DNA of 64,000 bases, from the NCBI RefSeq assembly GCF_000021305.1, contig NC_011772.1:1216001-1280000 (forward strand). The letters run 5' to 3'. Numbering within the stretch: position 1 is the first letter of the stretch; every line of letters starts with the position of its first letter. The stretch is from Bacillus cereus G9842 (GTDB taxonomy: Bacteria; Bacillota; Bacilli; Bacillales; Bacillaceae_G). The notes under the pieces are model-generated. The model was not told the origin of the DNA, searched no databases, and saw only the letters and a program-made list of their open reading frames with translations. The position numbers were made by a program, and so were the translations under genes. Positions 1 through 8,347 of this stretch are shown piece by piece.

Positions 1-10
1 TATGAACGCA

Positions 11-48
11 AAAAAAGGCTGTAGAATGATGTATTCTACAGCCTTTAT
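11..48 (-). terminator. Terminator downstream of odhB
   Basis: An 11-bp stem (arms 17-27 and 33-43) with a 5-nt loop is followed on the minus strand by a run of six T. It lies 20 nt past the odhB stop codon and would end the odhAB transcript. Confidence 0.85.
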
Positions 49-67
49 ATATTAGATTATTAATCTA

Positions 68-1327
68 TCAACCTTCTAATAATAATGATTTTGGATCTTC
101 AAGCATATCTTTAACAGCAACAAGGAAGCTAACTGCTTCTTTACCATCAACAATACGGTGATCGTAAGATAAAGCAATGTACATCATTGGGCGGTTTTCC
201 ATACGCTCGTTATCAATTGCAACTGGGCGTACTTGGATTTTATGCATTCCTAAAATACCAACTTGAGGGCTATTTAGGATTGGTGTTGACATTAGAGAAC
301 CGAATACACCACCGTTTGTAATTGTAAATGTACCACCTTGTAGTTCTTTTAATGAAAGTTTGTTATCACGTGCTTTCATACCTAAATTACGAATTTCACT
401 TTCGATTTCAGCGAAGTTTAATTGGTTAGCATCGCGTACAACTGGAACAACTAATCCATCTGGAGCTGCTACTGCAATACCGATATCATAGAATTTTTTG
501 ATGATAAGCTCGTCACCTTGAATTTCAGCATTTAATAATGGGAATTGTTTTAATGCTGCAACAACTGCTTTTGTGAAGAATGACATGAAGCCAAGACGTA
601 CATCATGTTTTTTCTCGAAAGCGTCTTTACGCTCTTTACGTAATTCCATGATCGCACTCATATCAACTTCGTTAAATGTTGTTAACATTGCAGATGTTTG
701 TTGAACTTCTACAAGACGTTTTGCAATTGTTTGACGGCGGCGGGACATTTTCACGCGCTCAACTGGTTTTTCGAATTCCGTTTTTGCAACTGGAGCAGGA
801 GCTGGGCTCTTTGGAGCAGCTGGTGCTTCTTTTGGTGCTGCAGCATGAGCTTGTACATCATGTGGTCTCACGCGTCCAAGTGGATCTGTGCTACGTACGT
901 CGTTTAAGTCGATTCCTAATTCACGAGCCATTTTTCTAGCAGCTGGTGATGCGATAGGACGGTTCGTATTTGGTAAGCCTTGTAGACTCGTAGTTTGTTC
1001 AGCATTTGGAGCCGCAGCTTTCGGTGCTTCAGCTGTTTCTTGTTTTGCTTGCTCAGCAGGTGGTGCAGGTGTACTTACTGCAACTGGTGCTCCATTAGCA
1101 TCTAAAATTGCGATAGTTGCGCCAACTTCAACTGTATCCCCAGGTTCGCCTAGTAACTTCGATACAATACCTGAATCTTCTGCAATGATTTCTACATTGA
1201 CTTTATCAGTTTCAAGCTCAACAACGCTGCCGCCTTTCTCAACTTTGTCGCCTACGTTGATAAGCCATTGTGAAATAGTTCCTTCGGTAATAGATTCTGC
1301 AAGCTCAGGTACTTTAATTTCGATCAT
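68..1327 (-). CDS. odhB: Dihydrolipoyllysine succinyltransferase, E2 of 2-oxoglutarate dehydrogenase
   Basis: OdhB (SucB) transfers the succinyl group from E1 to CoA and forms the core of the 2-oxoglutarate dehydrogenase complex in the cytoplasmic TCA cycle. The 419-residue protein has an N-terminal lipoyl domain (about 1-76) with the lipoylated lysine at K42 in the ETDKV motif. An Ala/Pro-rich linker follows, then a peripheral-subunit-binding domain (about 125-160), a second linker, and the acyltransferase domain ending with the catalytic SYDHRIVDG motif. The ATG follows a GGGGAGGA ribosome binding site. It lies 133 nt downstream of odhA on the same strand, with a hairpin between the two. 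Domain order and length are typical of the family. Confidence 0.97.
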   Translation of the reverse strand: MIEIKVPELAESITEGTISQWLINVGDKVEKGGSVVELETDKVNVEIIAEDSGIVSKLLGEPGDTVEVGATIAILDANGAPVAVSTPAPPAEQAKQETAEAPKAAAPNAEQTTSLQGLPNTNRPIASPAARKMARELGIDLNDVRSTDPLGRVRPHDVQAHAAAPKEAPAAPKSPAPAPVAKTEFEKPVERVKMSRRRQTIAKRLVEVQQTSAMLTTFNEVDMSAIMELRKERKDAFEKKHDVRLGFMSFFTKAVVAALKQFPLLNAEIQGDELIIKKFYDIGIAVAAPDGLVVPVVRDANQLNFAEIESEIRNLGMKARDNKLSLKELQGGTFTITNGGVFGSLMSTPILNSPQVGILGMHKIQVRPVAIDNERMENRPMMYIALSYDHRIVDGKEAVSFLVAVKDMLEDPKSLLLEG

Positions 1328-1406
1328 TTTAAATGTCCTCCCCTTATTTGCCTAACGGTGTGTTTTTTCTTCTTTTGTCTTCGGTAATCTCCATTTGTTA
1401 GCCTGG

Positions 1407-1431
1407 CCTTGGGCAGAATATCTGCCCAGGG
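1407..1431 (-). other. Intercistronic hairpin between odhA and odhB
   Basis: An 11-bp stem with one G-T pair and a 3-nt loop sits in the odhA-odhB gap. No T-run follows it on the minus strand, so it is not a standard terminator. It may mark an RNA processing or stability point that adjusts E1:E2 ratios; that role is inferred. Confidence 0.5.
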
Positions 1432-1460
1432 AACAAGCTAGAAACCTTCATTATTACTTT

Positions 1461-4328
1461 TTAGTTGCTGAAAACTTCAATTTCTTGTTTATCTTGACGG
1501 AAGTTATACTTCACATCTAAAGCGTGTGCAACAATTAGTTCTTGCTCAGCTTTGTGAGCGAATGGATCGCCGCCAGATGGACTAGAGCGATCAGGACGTC
1601 CAATGTAACCTGTTTTCACTTTATCTCCAGCAAGTTCGAACAGAATTGGAGCCATGTAATGCCATGCGCCCATATTACGAGGTTCTTCTTGAACCCAAAT
1701 GATTTCTTCTAAGTTTTTAAATCGTTTAATAATAGATTGAACTTTCTCAGCAGGGAATGGGTACAATTGCTCGATACGAACGACATGAACTTCGTCTAAG
1801 TTGTACTCATGTTTACCAGACTCGATTTCTGCTGCTAAGTCAATCGCCATTTTACCTGTGCTTAAAACAAGACGTTTTACTTTATTTGGTTTCGTGCCAA
1901 GGTTTTCTTGTTCTAAAGCAGGTTGGAAACGTCCTTCGCTTAACTGACTAGCAGTTGAAAGCGTAAGTGGGTGACGTAATAAACTCTTCGGCGTCATCAG
2001 TACTAATGGTCGAACAGCTTCTGTTCCTAAGATAGATGCTTGACGACGCAGGATATGGAAGTACTGTGCCGCGCTCGTTAAGTTTGCAACTGTCCAGTTA
2101 TTCTCAGCAGCTAACTGTAAGAAACGTTCTGGACGTGCACTAGAGTGCTCTGGTCCTTGACCTTCATAACCGTGTGGTAATAGAAGAACTAAACCAGATT
2201 TTTGACCCCATTTTGCTCTTCCAGCTGAAACATATTGATCAAATAATGCTTGCGCAGTATTTGAAAAGTCACCATATTGCGCTTCCCACATAACAAGAGT
2301 TTCTGGAGCGAATACGTTATAACCATATTCGTAACCAACAACAGCAGCCTCTGATAACGGACTGTTATGAACAGAGAATGATGCATTAATGTTTGGTAAG
2401 CGATGTAATGGTGAATATGTTTCATTTGTATCAGTATCGTGTAATACGATATGACGGTGCGCAAATGTACCACGCTGTGAATCTTGACCAGTTAAACGAA
2501 TTGGCGTACCTTCTTGTAAAATAGAAGCGAATGCTAATGACTCAGCAAGTGCCCATTCAATTTTACCGTTCTCTTCTAAAGCATCTTTACGGCGCTCAAG
2601 AATTTTCTTCACTTTCGGATATACGTTAAAGCCTTCTGGCCAAGATAGTAGACCTTCATTAATTGCACGAAGTGAGTCAATCTCAACACCAGTATCAATT
2701 GGTTGAATGCCTTTTGCAACAACATCTGGCACTTTAACGTGAATTGTTGCATCGCTCGTATCAGCTGGCGGTACTTGTGCATAATCGGATTTTAATTGTT
2801 CTTGCGTAAACTGAGTAATTGTTTCAACCTCATCTGCATTTAGAACACCAGCAGCTTGTAATTGATCTGCATAAATTGCTCTTACAGTTGGGTGATTTTT
2901 AATTTTTTTGTACACTTGTGGTTGCGTAACCGCTGGGTCATCCATTTCGTTATGACCATATCGACGGTAACCGATTAAATCGATTAAGAAGTCTTTTTTG
3001 AACAACATGCGATATTGAATCGCAAGGTTAGCAGCTGCAAGACAAGCTTCTGGATCATCAGCGTTCACGTGAACAATCGGAATATCGAAACCTTTTGCAA
3101 GGTCACTTGAATATTTCGTAGAACGAGAATCATAGCTATCAGTTGTAAAACCAACTGCATTGTTTGCGATAACATGAATCGTTCCGCCTGTTTGATACGC
3201 GTTCAATCTGCTTAAGTTGAGCGTTTCAGATACAATACCTTGACCAGGGAATGCAGCATCACCATGAACTAAAATTACGAATGATTTTGAAATATCTTGA
3301 TCTGGAAGACCAGATTTTTTACGATTCTCTTGAGCAGCACGTGCGAAACCTTCTACTACAGGATTCACGAACTCAAGATGACTCGGGTTATTTGCTAATG
3401 TCACGCGAGTGCTAACTTCTTCGTTACTAACGACTTGTTCTCTACCTAGGTGGTATTTTACGTCGCCAGTCCAGCCAGAATTGGCTACTGCGCCTTCTAT
3501 TTTTGCATGTTTGAACTCAGCAAACATGTGACTATATGGTTTTTCTAATACGTGAGCAAGTACGCTTAGACGACCGCGGTGAGCCATACCAATCATGACA
3601 TCCTCTACACCGTTCTTAGCACCTTCTAGAACAATTTCATCTAAAACAGGCACAAGCATATCAACGCCCTCGATAGAGAAACGTTTTTGCCCAACGAATG
3701 TTTTATGCAAGAATTGCTCGAAACCTTCAACAGCTGTTAAACGTTTTAAAAGAGCAGTTCGTTTTTTATTTGATAGTGGTTGACGCAATGAATTTGATTC
3801 CACCATTTGATGCAACCACGTGCGTTCTTCACTATCTTGTATATGAGAAAATTCATAAGCTAAAGATTTTGTATAAACGTCTTTTAATCTATGAATTACA
3901 TCAAGTGCAGTGTGAATACCTTCTGGTGCATCTTGCCATACTGTTTTCGCTGGAATCGCTTTCAAGTCAGCATCGCTCAGTTCGTTCATTGCTTTCTCAA
4001 GAAGAGATTGTCCATTTGCAGCATCTTCCATCGGGTTGATGTGAGCCAACGTGTGCCCGAAAGAACGAATCTGCTCAACAAGTTGAACGACTTTAAGAAT
4101 TTTTTCAATGTTACCTGTGTTTTGAGGAGAAAAATGTGTTGCTGTGTTGTCCCCTGTTACGACATCATCTTGAAACGAAGGAGCTCCAAAAATTTCAAAA
4201 AGCTCTTGTAATTCCGGATCAACAGAACCTGCTCCAGTTACGTAAAGATCATACTGTTCAATCACATAACCAAGGTTCGGACCGTGGAACTTGGCCCAAG
4301 GGTTTGTCGTTGTATTCTTCCTCGTCAT
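1461..4328 (-). CDS. odhA: 2-oxoglutarate dehydrogenase E1 component
   Basis: OdhA is the thiamine-diphosphate-dependent decarboxylase of 2-oxoglutarate dehydrogenase and loads succinyl groups onto lipoyl-OdhB. The 955-residue length fits Bacillus OdhA. Visible family features are the [10 protein letters not shown] motif, the cofactor-binding GDAAFPGQG segment, the ANNAVGFTT segment, and the [10 protein letters not shown] motif. The C-terminal part is the transketolase-like pyrimidine and C-terminal domains ([13 protein letters not shown]). The ATG is preceded by GGGAGG. It is the first gene of odhAB, transcribed leftwards; the third complex subunit (lipoamide dehydrogenase) is not in this window, as is usual. 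A weak cre-like site lies about 350 bp upstream. Confidence 0.97.
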   Translation of the reverse strand: MTRKNTTTNPWAKFHGPNLGYVIEQYDLYVTGAGSVDPELQELFEIFGAPSFQDDVVTGDNTATHFSPQNTGNIEKILKVVQLVEQIRSFGHTLAHINPMEDAANGQSLLEKAMNELSDADLKAIPAKTVWQDAPEGIHTALDVIHRLKDVYTKSLAYEFSHIQDSEERTWLHQMVESNSLRQPLSNKKRTALLKRLTAVEGFEQFLHKTFVGQKRFSIEGVDMLVPVLDEIVLEGAKNGVEDVMIGMAHRGRLSVLAHVLEKPYSHMFAEFKHAKIEGAVANSGWTGDVKYHLGREQVVSNEEVSTRVTLANNPSHLEFVNPVVEGFARAAQENRKKSGLPDQDISKSFVILVHGDAAFPGQGIVSETLNLSRLNAYQTGGTIHVIANNAVGFTTDSYDSRSTKYSSDLAKGFDIPIVHVNADDPEACLAAANLAIQYRMLFKKDFLIDLIGYRRYGHNEMDDPAVTQPQVYKKIKNHPTVRAIYADQLQAAGVLNADEVETITQFTQEQLKSDYAQVPPADTSDATIHVKVPDVVAKGIQPIDTGVEIDSLRAINEGLLSWPEGFNVYPKVKKILERRKDALEENGKIEWALAESLAFASILQEGTPIRLTGQDSQRGTFAHRHIVLHDTDTNETYSPLHRLPNINASFSVHNSPLSEAAVVGYEYGYNVFAPETLVMWEAQYGDFSNTAQALFDQYVSAGRAKWGQKSGLVLLLPHGYEGQGPEHSSARPERFLQLAAENNWTVANLTSAAQYFHILRRQASILGTEAVRPLVLMTPKSLLRHPLTLSTASQLSEGRFQPALEQENLGTKPNKVKRLVLSTGKMAIDLAAEIESGKHEYNLDEVHVVRIEQLYPFPAEKVQSIIKRFKNLEEIIWVQEEPRNMGAWHYMAPILFELAGDKVKTGYIGRPDRSSPSGGDPFAHKAEQELIVAHALDVKYNFRQDKQEIEVFSN

Positions 4329-5093
4329 TTGTTTAAACCTCCCAATGCATATAATCCTTTTCCATACAAAAGGTGCATTTTGCTCTTTTCAATAATTGAT
4401 GAACCAATAATCAATGTAAATGTTTTCTTTACTCTTATGTTATTACAATAATTTACATAATACCAAACACTATTACTTATCTGTTTTGTAAAAAAACATT
4501 CACAATAACTTATCACCCAAGTTAATCTTTCACTTTATAAAGTAATTTTACAGAAAAATGGGGTGGATATATTTGGTATACCTACATTGAAAACTAGAAT
4601 TGTTACATGTAAATATAAGTATAATCATTGGAATGTTTTGATAAAAGTTGATTCGAATTATGTATATTGAAATAATAAGCGCTTTCATAGATATTATACA
4701 ACAATATAACGGAATATAGTATAAAAAATAAAAAATTATGAATTTACCATAAACTTTATTTCGATAGTGTTAAATATCGAAAGGAAAATGAAGGATTTCT
4801 ACAAAAAAAGTGGTTAAACATAAAAAATGCTTTATAACCCGTTAGTTTCTATAAATATGCCAAAAAACACCGTAAAACAAATAACACATTGCATCTAATA
4901 AAGCAGAGAATGAAATATTTTAAAAGGATAAAACAAATATGAAGATATTAAATTTTTAAAAAAGTGAGGAGGAAATATAGTAACGATTACATACAGTGTT
5001 CCATGTTTTATTACAAAATAGACGTGCTGAAATCGAACAAGTTTCTTCTATATAAATAGAACGAAAACTGATTGAAATAAATGTAAAGGAACC
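4329..5093. other. Long intergenic region between odhA and the Xre gene
   Basis: About 765 bp of very AT-rich DNA without a convincing gene. A strong GAGGAGG ribosome-binding-like sequence at 4966-4972 is followed by a short reading frame (4987-5097, plus strand). It reads like coding sequence (…QNRRAEIEQVSS…) but is broken by an in-frame TAA and lacks a start codon. It may be a gene relic. Confidence 0.35.
4674..4687. promoter_or_regulatory. Weak cre-like (CcpA) site upstream of odhA
   Basis: The 14-mer AATAAGCGCTTTCA keeps the AAGCG core and the WWWCA half of the CcpA consensus but lacks the leading TG. It lies about 350 bp upstream of odhA. Catabolite control of TCA genes is known in Bacillus, but this assignment is tentative. 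Confidence 0.3.
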
Positions 5094-5123
5094 TTGACGT
5101 AAAGTTTACTTTACATATATACT
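5094..5123 (+). promoter_or_regulatory. Promoter of the Xre gene with an embedded dyad
   Basis: TTGACG (5094-5099) and TATACT (5118-5123) are separated by 18 bp. The spacer carries a perfect GTAAAG-N4-CTTTAC dyad (5099-5114). The dyad overlaps the RNA polymerase contacts, as expected for an autorepressor operator. That the downstream Xre protein binds it is inferred. Confidence 0.6.
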
Positions 5124-5151
5124 CGATATATGGAAGGAGGGAGAAATTTCC

Positions 5152-5361
5152 TTGGAAAATAAAATGGTCGAATACCGAAAGAAATTTGGACTATCTCAAG
5201 AAAAACTGGCCGAGAAACTCGGGGTTTCCAGACAAACCATTATCTCAATTGAAAAAGGGAAATACGATCCATCACTTCCGCTAGCATTTGAAATAGCAAA
5301 AACATTTCAGACAACGATAGAACATGTATTTATTTATGAAGGAAAAGAAGGGGAGGAGTAA
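5152..5361 (+). CDS. Xre-family helix-turn-helix regulator, small type
   Basis: A 69-residue protein made almost entirely of one HTH_3 domain. LSQEKLAEKLGVSRQTIISIEKGKY is the usual helix-turn-helix arrangement (residues about 14-38), followed by PSLPLAFEIAKTF, typical of short YvaO/YozG-like regulators. The chosen start is TTG at 5152, eleven bases after AAGGAGG; the ATG at 5164 is too far from it. These mini-regulators usually sit before a small membrane gene, as here, where the next gene starts 2 nt after the stop. It probably represses its own operon through the dyad at 5099-5114. The signal that relieves repression is unknown. Confidence 0.85.
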   Translation: MENKMVEYRKKFGLSQEKLAEKLGVSRQTIISIEKGKYDPSLPLAFEIAKTFQTTIEHVFIYEGKEGEE

Positions 5362-5363
5362 GA

Positions 5364-5741
5364 ATGAACTATTCACAAAAGTACTTTGTAATCATGGGAA
5401 TTATCTTTCTATTTATGAGTGGATTTATGATATTAACAGGTATAATGACGCATTCTGCACCGCCGGCTATAACGTATCCATTGCTTGGGATGATGATTAT
5501 GAGTTTCTGCCTAAGCTACTTACACCCACAATTTAAAGAAAAAGATGAGCGAATGAAACTCATTCGTTATAAAGGAATGTTTGTAACCTTTTTTGCATTA
5601 ACAGTATATTAACTTCTTTTCTCTATTGACTTAAACTTAAAAATACTTACACTATCTGCTACTGAATTATTGAATATACTTATGGCACTTACGATGAGTA
5701 CCGTCTTTATCTCATTTGTTGTTTTGGCAAAAAGATATTAA
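5364..5741 (+). pseudogene. Small integral membrane protein interrupted by an in-frame TAA
   Basis: The frame opens at ATG 5364 and stops at TAA 5610-5612 after 82 residues. The same frame then stays open for 42 more codons, encoding another hydrophobic stretch and ending in a basic tail at TAA 5739-5741. An unbroken gene would give a 125-residue protein with about four membrane segments, separated by a charged loop (FKEKDERMKLIRYKG). The interrupting codon follows TAT and differs by one base from a tyrosine codon. It is translated with the Xre regulator (2-nt gap). The shortened product may still insert in the membrane with about three segments, so loss of function is likely but not certain. 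Confidence 0.7.
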
Positions 5742-5769
5742 GATGGAAGAGAGAAAGGAAGATTAACAT

Positions 5770-5952
5770 ATGCAAATGATGTATGCTTTTGGCATTGGGC
5801 TTGTATTATTTTTAGCCGTATTCTTATTTATTCGTAAAGATGTTCAAGGTGGGACATTAACGAAGCGAGGATTTTATAAATTAATCGGCTGTTTAGTTGT
5901 TTTGCTTATAGCGATTATTGTAATGATCGTATTAATTAATCAGTCACTATAG
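5770..5952 (+). CDS. Small membrane protein, two predicted membrane segments
   Basis: This 60-residue protein has hydrophobic segments at about 4-22 and 39-57 joined by a polar loop (IRKDVQGGTLTKRGFYK). An AAAGGAAGA ribosome binding site precedes the ATG. It follows the interrupted membrane gene in the same direction and ends just before a terminator, so it is probably the last gene of the Xre operon. I do not recognise a family and assign no function. Confidence 0.65.
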   Translation: MQMMYAFGIGLVLFLAVFLFIRKDVQGGTLTKRGFYKLIGCLVVLLIAIIVMIVLINQSL

Positions 5953-5965
5953 AATGTAAAAACGG

Positions 5966-5990
5966 AACTTTACTTCGGTAAGGTTTTTCT
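5966..5990 (+). terminator. Terminator with a UUCG tetraloop
   Basis: An 8-bp stem (5966-5973 with 5978-5985) closes a TTCG tetraloop and runs into T5. It ends the Xre operon. Confidence 0.75.
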
Positions 5991-6084
5991 TTATTGTTAA
6001 ACCTAAAAATTACCTCTAAATCAATTTACTGTAAATAAATTGTGTTATATAATCCAATGAACTGATAGATAAGGAGTGTAGTAT

Positions 6085-6447
6085 ATGAATAAAAAAACTA
6101 TCTTCTATTTATTAACTTGTATACTACTTGTAGCTAGTACTACTTATATAATATGTAACAAAAGAGAACAAGTGCCACCTATATTAGTATGGGACGAACA
6201 AGAATACTATGTTACGAATGAACCTGCCAAAGTAGAAGAAGTTGGGCAAAAACTTGGCGAAGTAACAAAGAAAATTAAAACAAGTAAAAACCCTACTAAA
6301 AATAGAGAATCTAATACATTACAAGAGAAAACAGAAGTGTTTACAATGATTGAGGAAGAAAAAAGTGAATATCCGCCTTTAATCATAAAGGAAGCTTATA
6401 GTGATGAATATAGGGTAGTGAGACCGATGTTGAAGCAAGTATTATGA
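6085..6447 (+). CDS. Hypothetical membrane-anchored protein
   Basis: A 120-residue protein with an N-terminal hydrophobic segment (residues about 5-24, followed by a Cys in YIICNK) and a highly charged remainder rich in Lys and Glu. The N-terminus could be a signal anchor; the Cys context does not match a standard lipobox. AAGGAGTG precedes the ATG. The C-terminal part (YPPLIIKEAYSDEYRVVRPM) looks folded rather than repetitive. No family recognised. The following gene starts 16 nt after the stop and may be co-transcribed. Confidence 0.6.
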   Translation: MNKKTIFYLLTCILLVASTTYIICNKREQVPPILVWDEQEYYVTNEPAKVEEVGQKLGEVTKKIKTSKNPTKNRESNTLQEKTEVFTMIEEEKSEYPPLIIKEAYSDEYRVVRPMLKQVL

Positions 6448-6463
6448 TGAAAAGGGGATTCAT

Positions 6464-6732
6464 ATGCAGAAAGAAACTGCGTATCTATGGTTGTTAAGAA
6501 AAACTTTTTCCTTTGCTTTATTTTGCCTCCTATCGGTGCATTTTACATTGTAATGAATAGAGGGGCACTACAAAAGAGAGACTTCATTTTATATTTATTA
6601 TTTGCTGCTATTAATATATCACTTTGGTTATCGCTTATGATCTTTGATCGGACTATATGGATGGTAGTAGGGAACAGAAAATGTGGTTTATTTGTGCTAC
6701 GGATACAGATTGATAGAAGAGAGGCCTTGTAG
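6464..6732 (+). pseudogene. Small membrane protein gene with a probable early frameshift
   Basis: A good AAGGGG ribosome binding site serves ATG 6464, but that frame ends after 29 codons (MQKETAYLWLLRK…). From about 6487 a second frame (+2) encodes the clearly membrane-like continuation (KKNFFLCFILPPIGAFYIV, then two more hydrophobic stretches) to 6732 and has no good ribosome binding site of its own. The simplest reading is one gene of about 88 codons with a one-base indel near codon 12. Alternatively the 81-codon frame from 6487 is used. Family unknown. Confidence 0.45.
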
Positions 6733-6757
6733 GAATGCTGCAAGGCTCTTTATATTT
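6723..6757 (+). terminator. Terminator overlapping the end of the small membrane gene
   Basis: GCCTTG pairs with CAAGGC and the stem extends to nine pairs around a GAATG loop. A T-rich tail (TCTTTATATTTTT) follows. Confidence 0.65.
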
Positions 6758-6873
6758 TTGGGAATTAATAGAAAATTAATCATATAAATGCTATACTAAA
6801 AAATGTTTGTAATGTCAGTTTCATAATATTGTATGATACTGACTTACTAGAAAAGATAATGAGGAGAATGAGC

Positions 6874-7470
6874 GTGCAAAAGATAAAGAGATTATTGCTA
6901 TTAATGATGGTAGTAGGATTAACAGCGGTTGTTTTAGCAGGGTGTGCAAATCCGAAAGATACTACAGAAGAATTTTTAACAGCGATACAAAAAGGTGATG
7001 TAGAAAAGGCTCGTACATTTGTTGAGAGTGACAAGGAATTTAATAAACTAAATGAAAAAACAGATGATGCTGAGGCAAAAGCAATGCTAAGTGCAATTAC
7101 AAAGAACTTTAAATTTGAAAAGCTAGAAGAAGTATCGAAAAAGGATGACAAAGCAGAAGTGAAAGTGAAAATTACATCTGCTGATCTATCCGTTGCTGTA
7201 ACAAAAGCAGTGGGAGAAGTTATGCCAATGGCCTTCGCTAGCGCATTTAGCGAAGACAAAGAACAATCTGAAAAAGCGATTGAAAAAACAATGACCTCAA
7301 CTATCATCAAAAACTTAACGGATAAAGATGCAGCAATGGCAACTCGCGAAGTTACATTGAACTTAAAGAAAGACAAAGATGGCGACTATAAAATCGTTGC
7401 TGACGATAACTTGAAAGAAGTATTGTTTGCCAATGCAAAGTCTTTGGAGAAGATGTTTGGTGGGAAGTAA
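6874..7470 (+). CDS. Lipoprotein with a DUF4878-like domain
   Basis: A 198-residue lipoprotein: basic N-terminus, hydrophobic segment and lipobox VLAGC, then a mature domain beginning NPKDTTEEFLTAIQKGDVEKAR. That opening and the following alpha/beta pattern resemble DUF4878/SnoaL-like small extracellular domains. The start is set at GTG 6874, seven bases after GAGGAG; the upstream in-frame codons lie before the ribosome binding site. The protein should sit on the outer face of the membrane. It is a single-gene unit with its own terminator. Molecular function is unknown. Confidence 0.75.
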   Translation: MQKIKRLLLLMMVVGLTAVVLAGCANPKDTTEEFLTAIQKGDVEKARTFVESDKEFNKLNEKTDDAEAKAMLSAITKNFKFEKLEEVSKKDDKAEVKVKITSADLSVAVTKAVGEVMPMAFASAFSEDKEQSEKAIEKTMTSTIIKNLTDKDAAMATREVTLNLKKDKDGDYKIVADDNLKEVLFANAKSLEKMFGGK

Positions 7471-7482
7471 TTGAATTAGATA

Positions 7483-7531
7483 AAAAAGAGACACCATATC
7501 ACGTAGAAGGTTGATATGGTGTCTCTTTTTT
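7483..7531 (+). terminator. Strong terminator after the lipoprotein gene
   Basis: A near-perfect stem of about 18 bp (GAGACACCATATCA arm) with a loop of about 10 nt is followed by T6. Confidence 0.9.
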
Positions 7532-7532
7532 A

Positions 7533-7559
7533 TGAACCTGGAGAGGTTTGAACTCACGA
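7533..7559 (-). pseudogene. tRNA-Val relic: T arm and acceptor 3' half
   Basis: These 27 nt match the 3' part of the intact tRNA at 10796-10868 at 23 positions (acceptor strand, T stem and T loop). They share its odd U-U mismatch in the T stem, then diverge into AT-rich DNA. The missing 5' part of a similar decayed tRNA lies at 12071-12112 in the same orientation. Confidence 0.7.
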
Positions 7560-7621
7560 AATTAATTATATAAATTAGATATTATGTTTTTTGAATTCAA
7601 GACATAAAGCTAGTTGTAACA

Positions 7622-7768
7622 GAGGAGGTACTGTATTCTATGTTTTCTTATGCGGATCCTGTAACGTAGAAAGGTAAAATTTCTGGACCAGATTTTAATT
7701 AGTGTTCCTTCAGCTTTAATGAGGAGGTGTACGAAGATGTTGTGACTATGCCTGCTGGATACTATTAA
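7622..7768 (+). pseudogene. Possible relic of a MerR-type regulator effector domain
   Basis: One frame reads DPVT-stop-KGKISGPDFN-stop, then NEEVYEDVVTMPAGYY-stop. The TMPAGYY pattern resembles the first strands of the GyrI-like effector domain of BmrR/BltR-type MerR regulators, where an IPAGYY-like segment is common. Several in-frame stops and the lack of a DNA-binding part mean that, if the match is right, only a decayed fragment remains. The assignment rests on a short motif. Confidence 0.35.
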
Positions 7769-7840
7769 TTGTGAAGTTAAATAAGACAACAATTTATTAG
7801 CGGAAGATTAGTTAGTTTAAGTATCAGATTTAGGTGTTTA

Positions 7841-8315
7841 ACAGGGGTACTAATTAATTTCAGTTCTTCCATGAAAAATTATAGAAAAAGTATGGATAAA
7901 CAAATTCTTGTTTTAAGTGAATTTTGTAAATGTGGGGGCTGCTTTAAATAAAGATGGTCAAACACTATGTAAATAATTGAGAGTATTAAAATATGCAGAA
8001 TTGCATATTAAATATTTAAAATCTTATGCTAACCTTATAATGCGAAATATAACATTTGTTGGTAATGATTCATTTTTGAAAGATAAAAAATGAATCATTA
8101 CAGTGGTATACAATTCACTGTCCTATAGCATAAACGATAATAACGAAAGCTATTTGAAGTCCTTTGAAGGAAATAAGTTATTAAAAAAGATTCCATATAG
8201 AAAATTTGTTGAAATTTCAGATGTAACAAATGTCATTTTATTTTTAATGTCTGATAAAAGCGATGCCATTAGAGGGCAAAATATTGTGGTTGACTATGGA
8301 TATACAATTGTATAA
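7841..8315 (+). pseudogene. Degraded short-chain dehydrogenase/reductase gene
   Basis: Fragments in shifting frames line up in SDR order. TGVLINFSSSM is the strand and catalytic-Ser region. A later frame reads LKYAELHIKYLKSYANLI, resembling the Tyr-helix region. The last 70 codons (8103-8315) read ISDVTNVILFLMSDKSDAIRGQNIVVDYG, the typical SDR C-terminus (usually GQ-I-VDGG). In-frame stops and at least one frameshift break it and the N-terminal cofactor domain is gone. The C-terminal assignment is firm; the upstream extension is less so. Confidence 0.6.
7992..8041. promoter_or_regulatory. Candidate PlcR box with downstream -10 element
   Basis: TATGCAGAATTGCATA (7992-8007) fits the PlcR consensus TATGNAN4TNCATA exactly. 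TATAAT follows at 8036-8041, 28 bp away, without a good -35, as expected for an activated promoter. The next intact plus-strand gene is the ABC ATPase at 8348. The box lies inside the SDR relic, so chance cannot be excluded. Confidence 0.4.
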
Positions 8316-8347
8316 ATAAATCATCTTGGGATTTAAGGGTGTGGATA

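Noticed and set aside
6780..7376. A 198-codon minus-strand frame
   Set aside because: It is antisense to the lipoprotein gene, rich in Ser/Phe, without a ribosome binding site.
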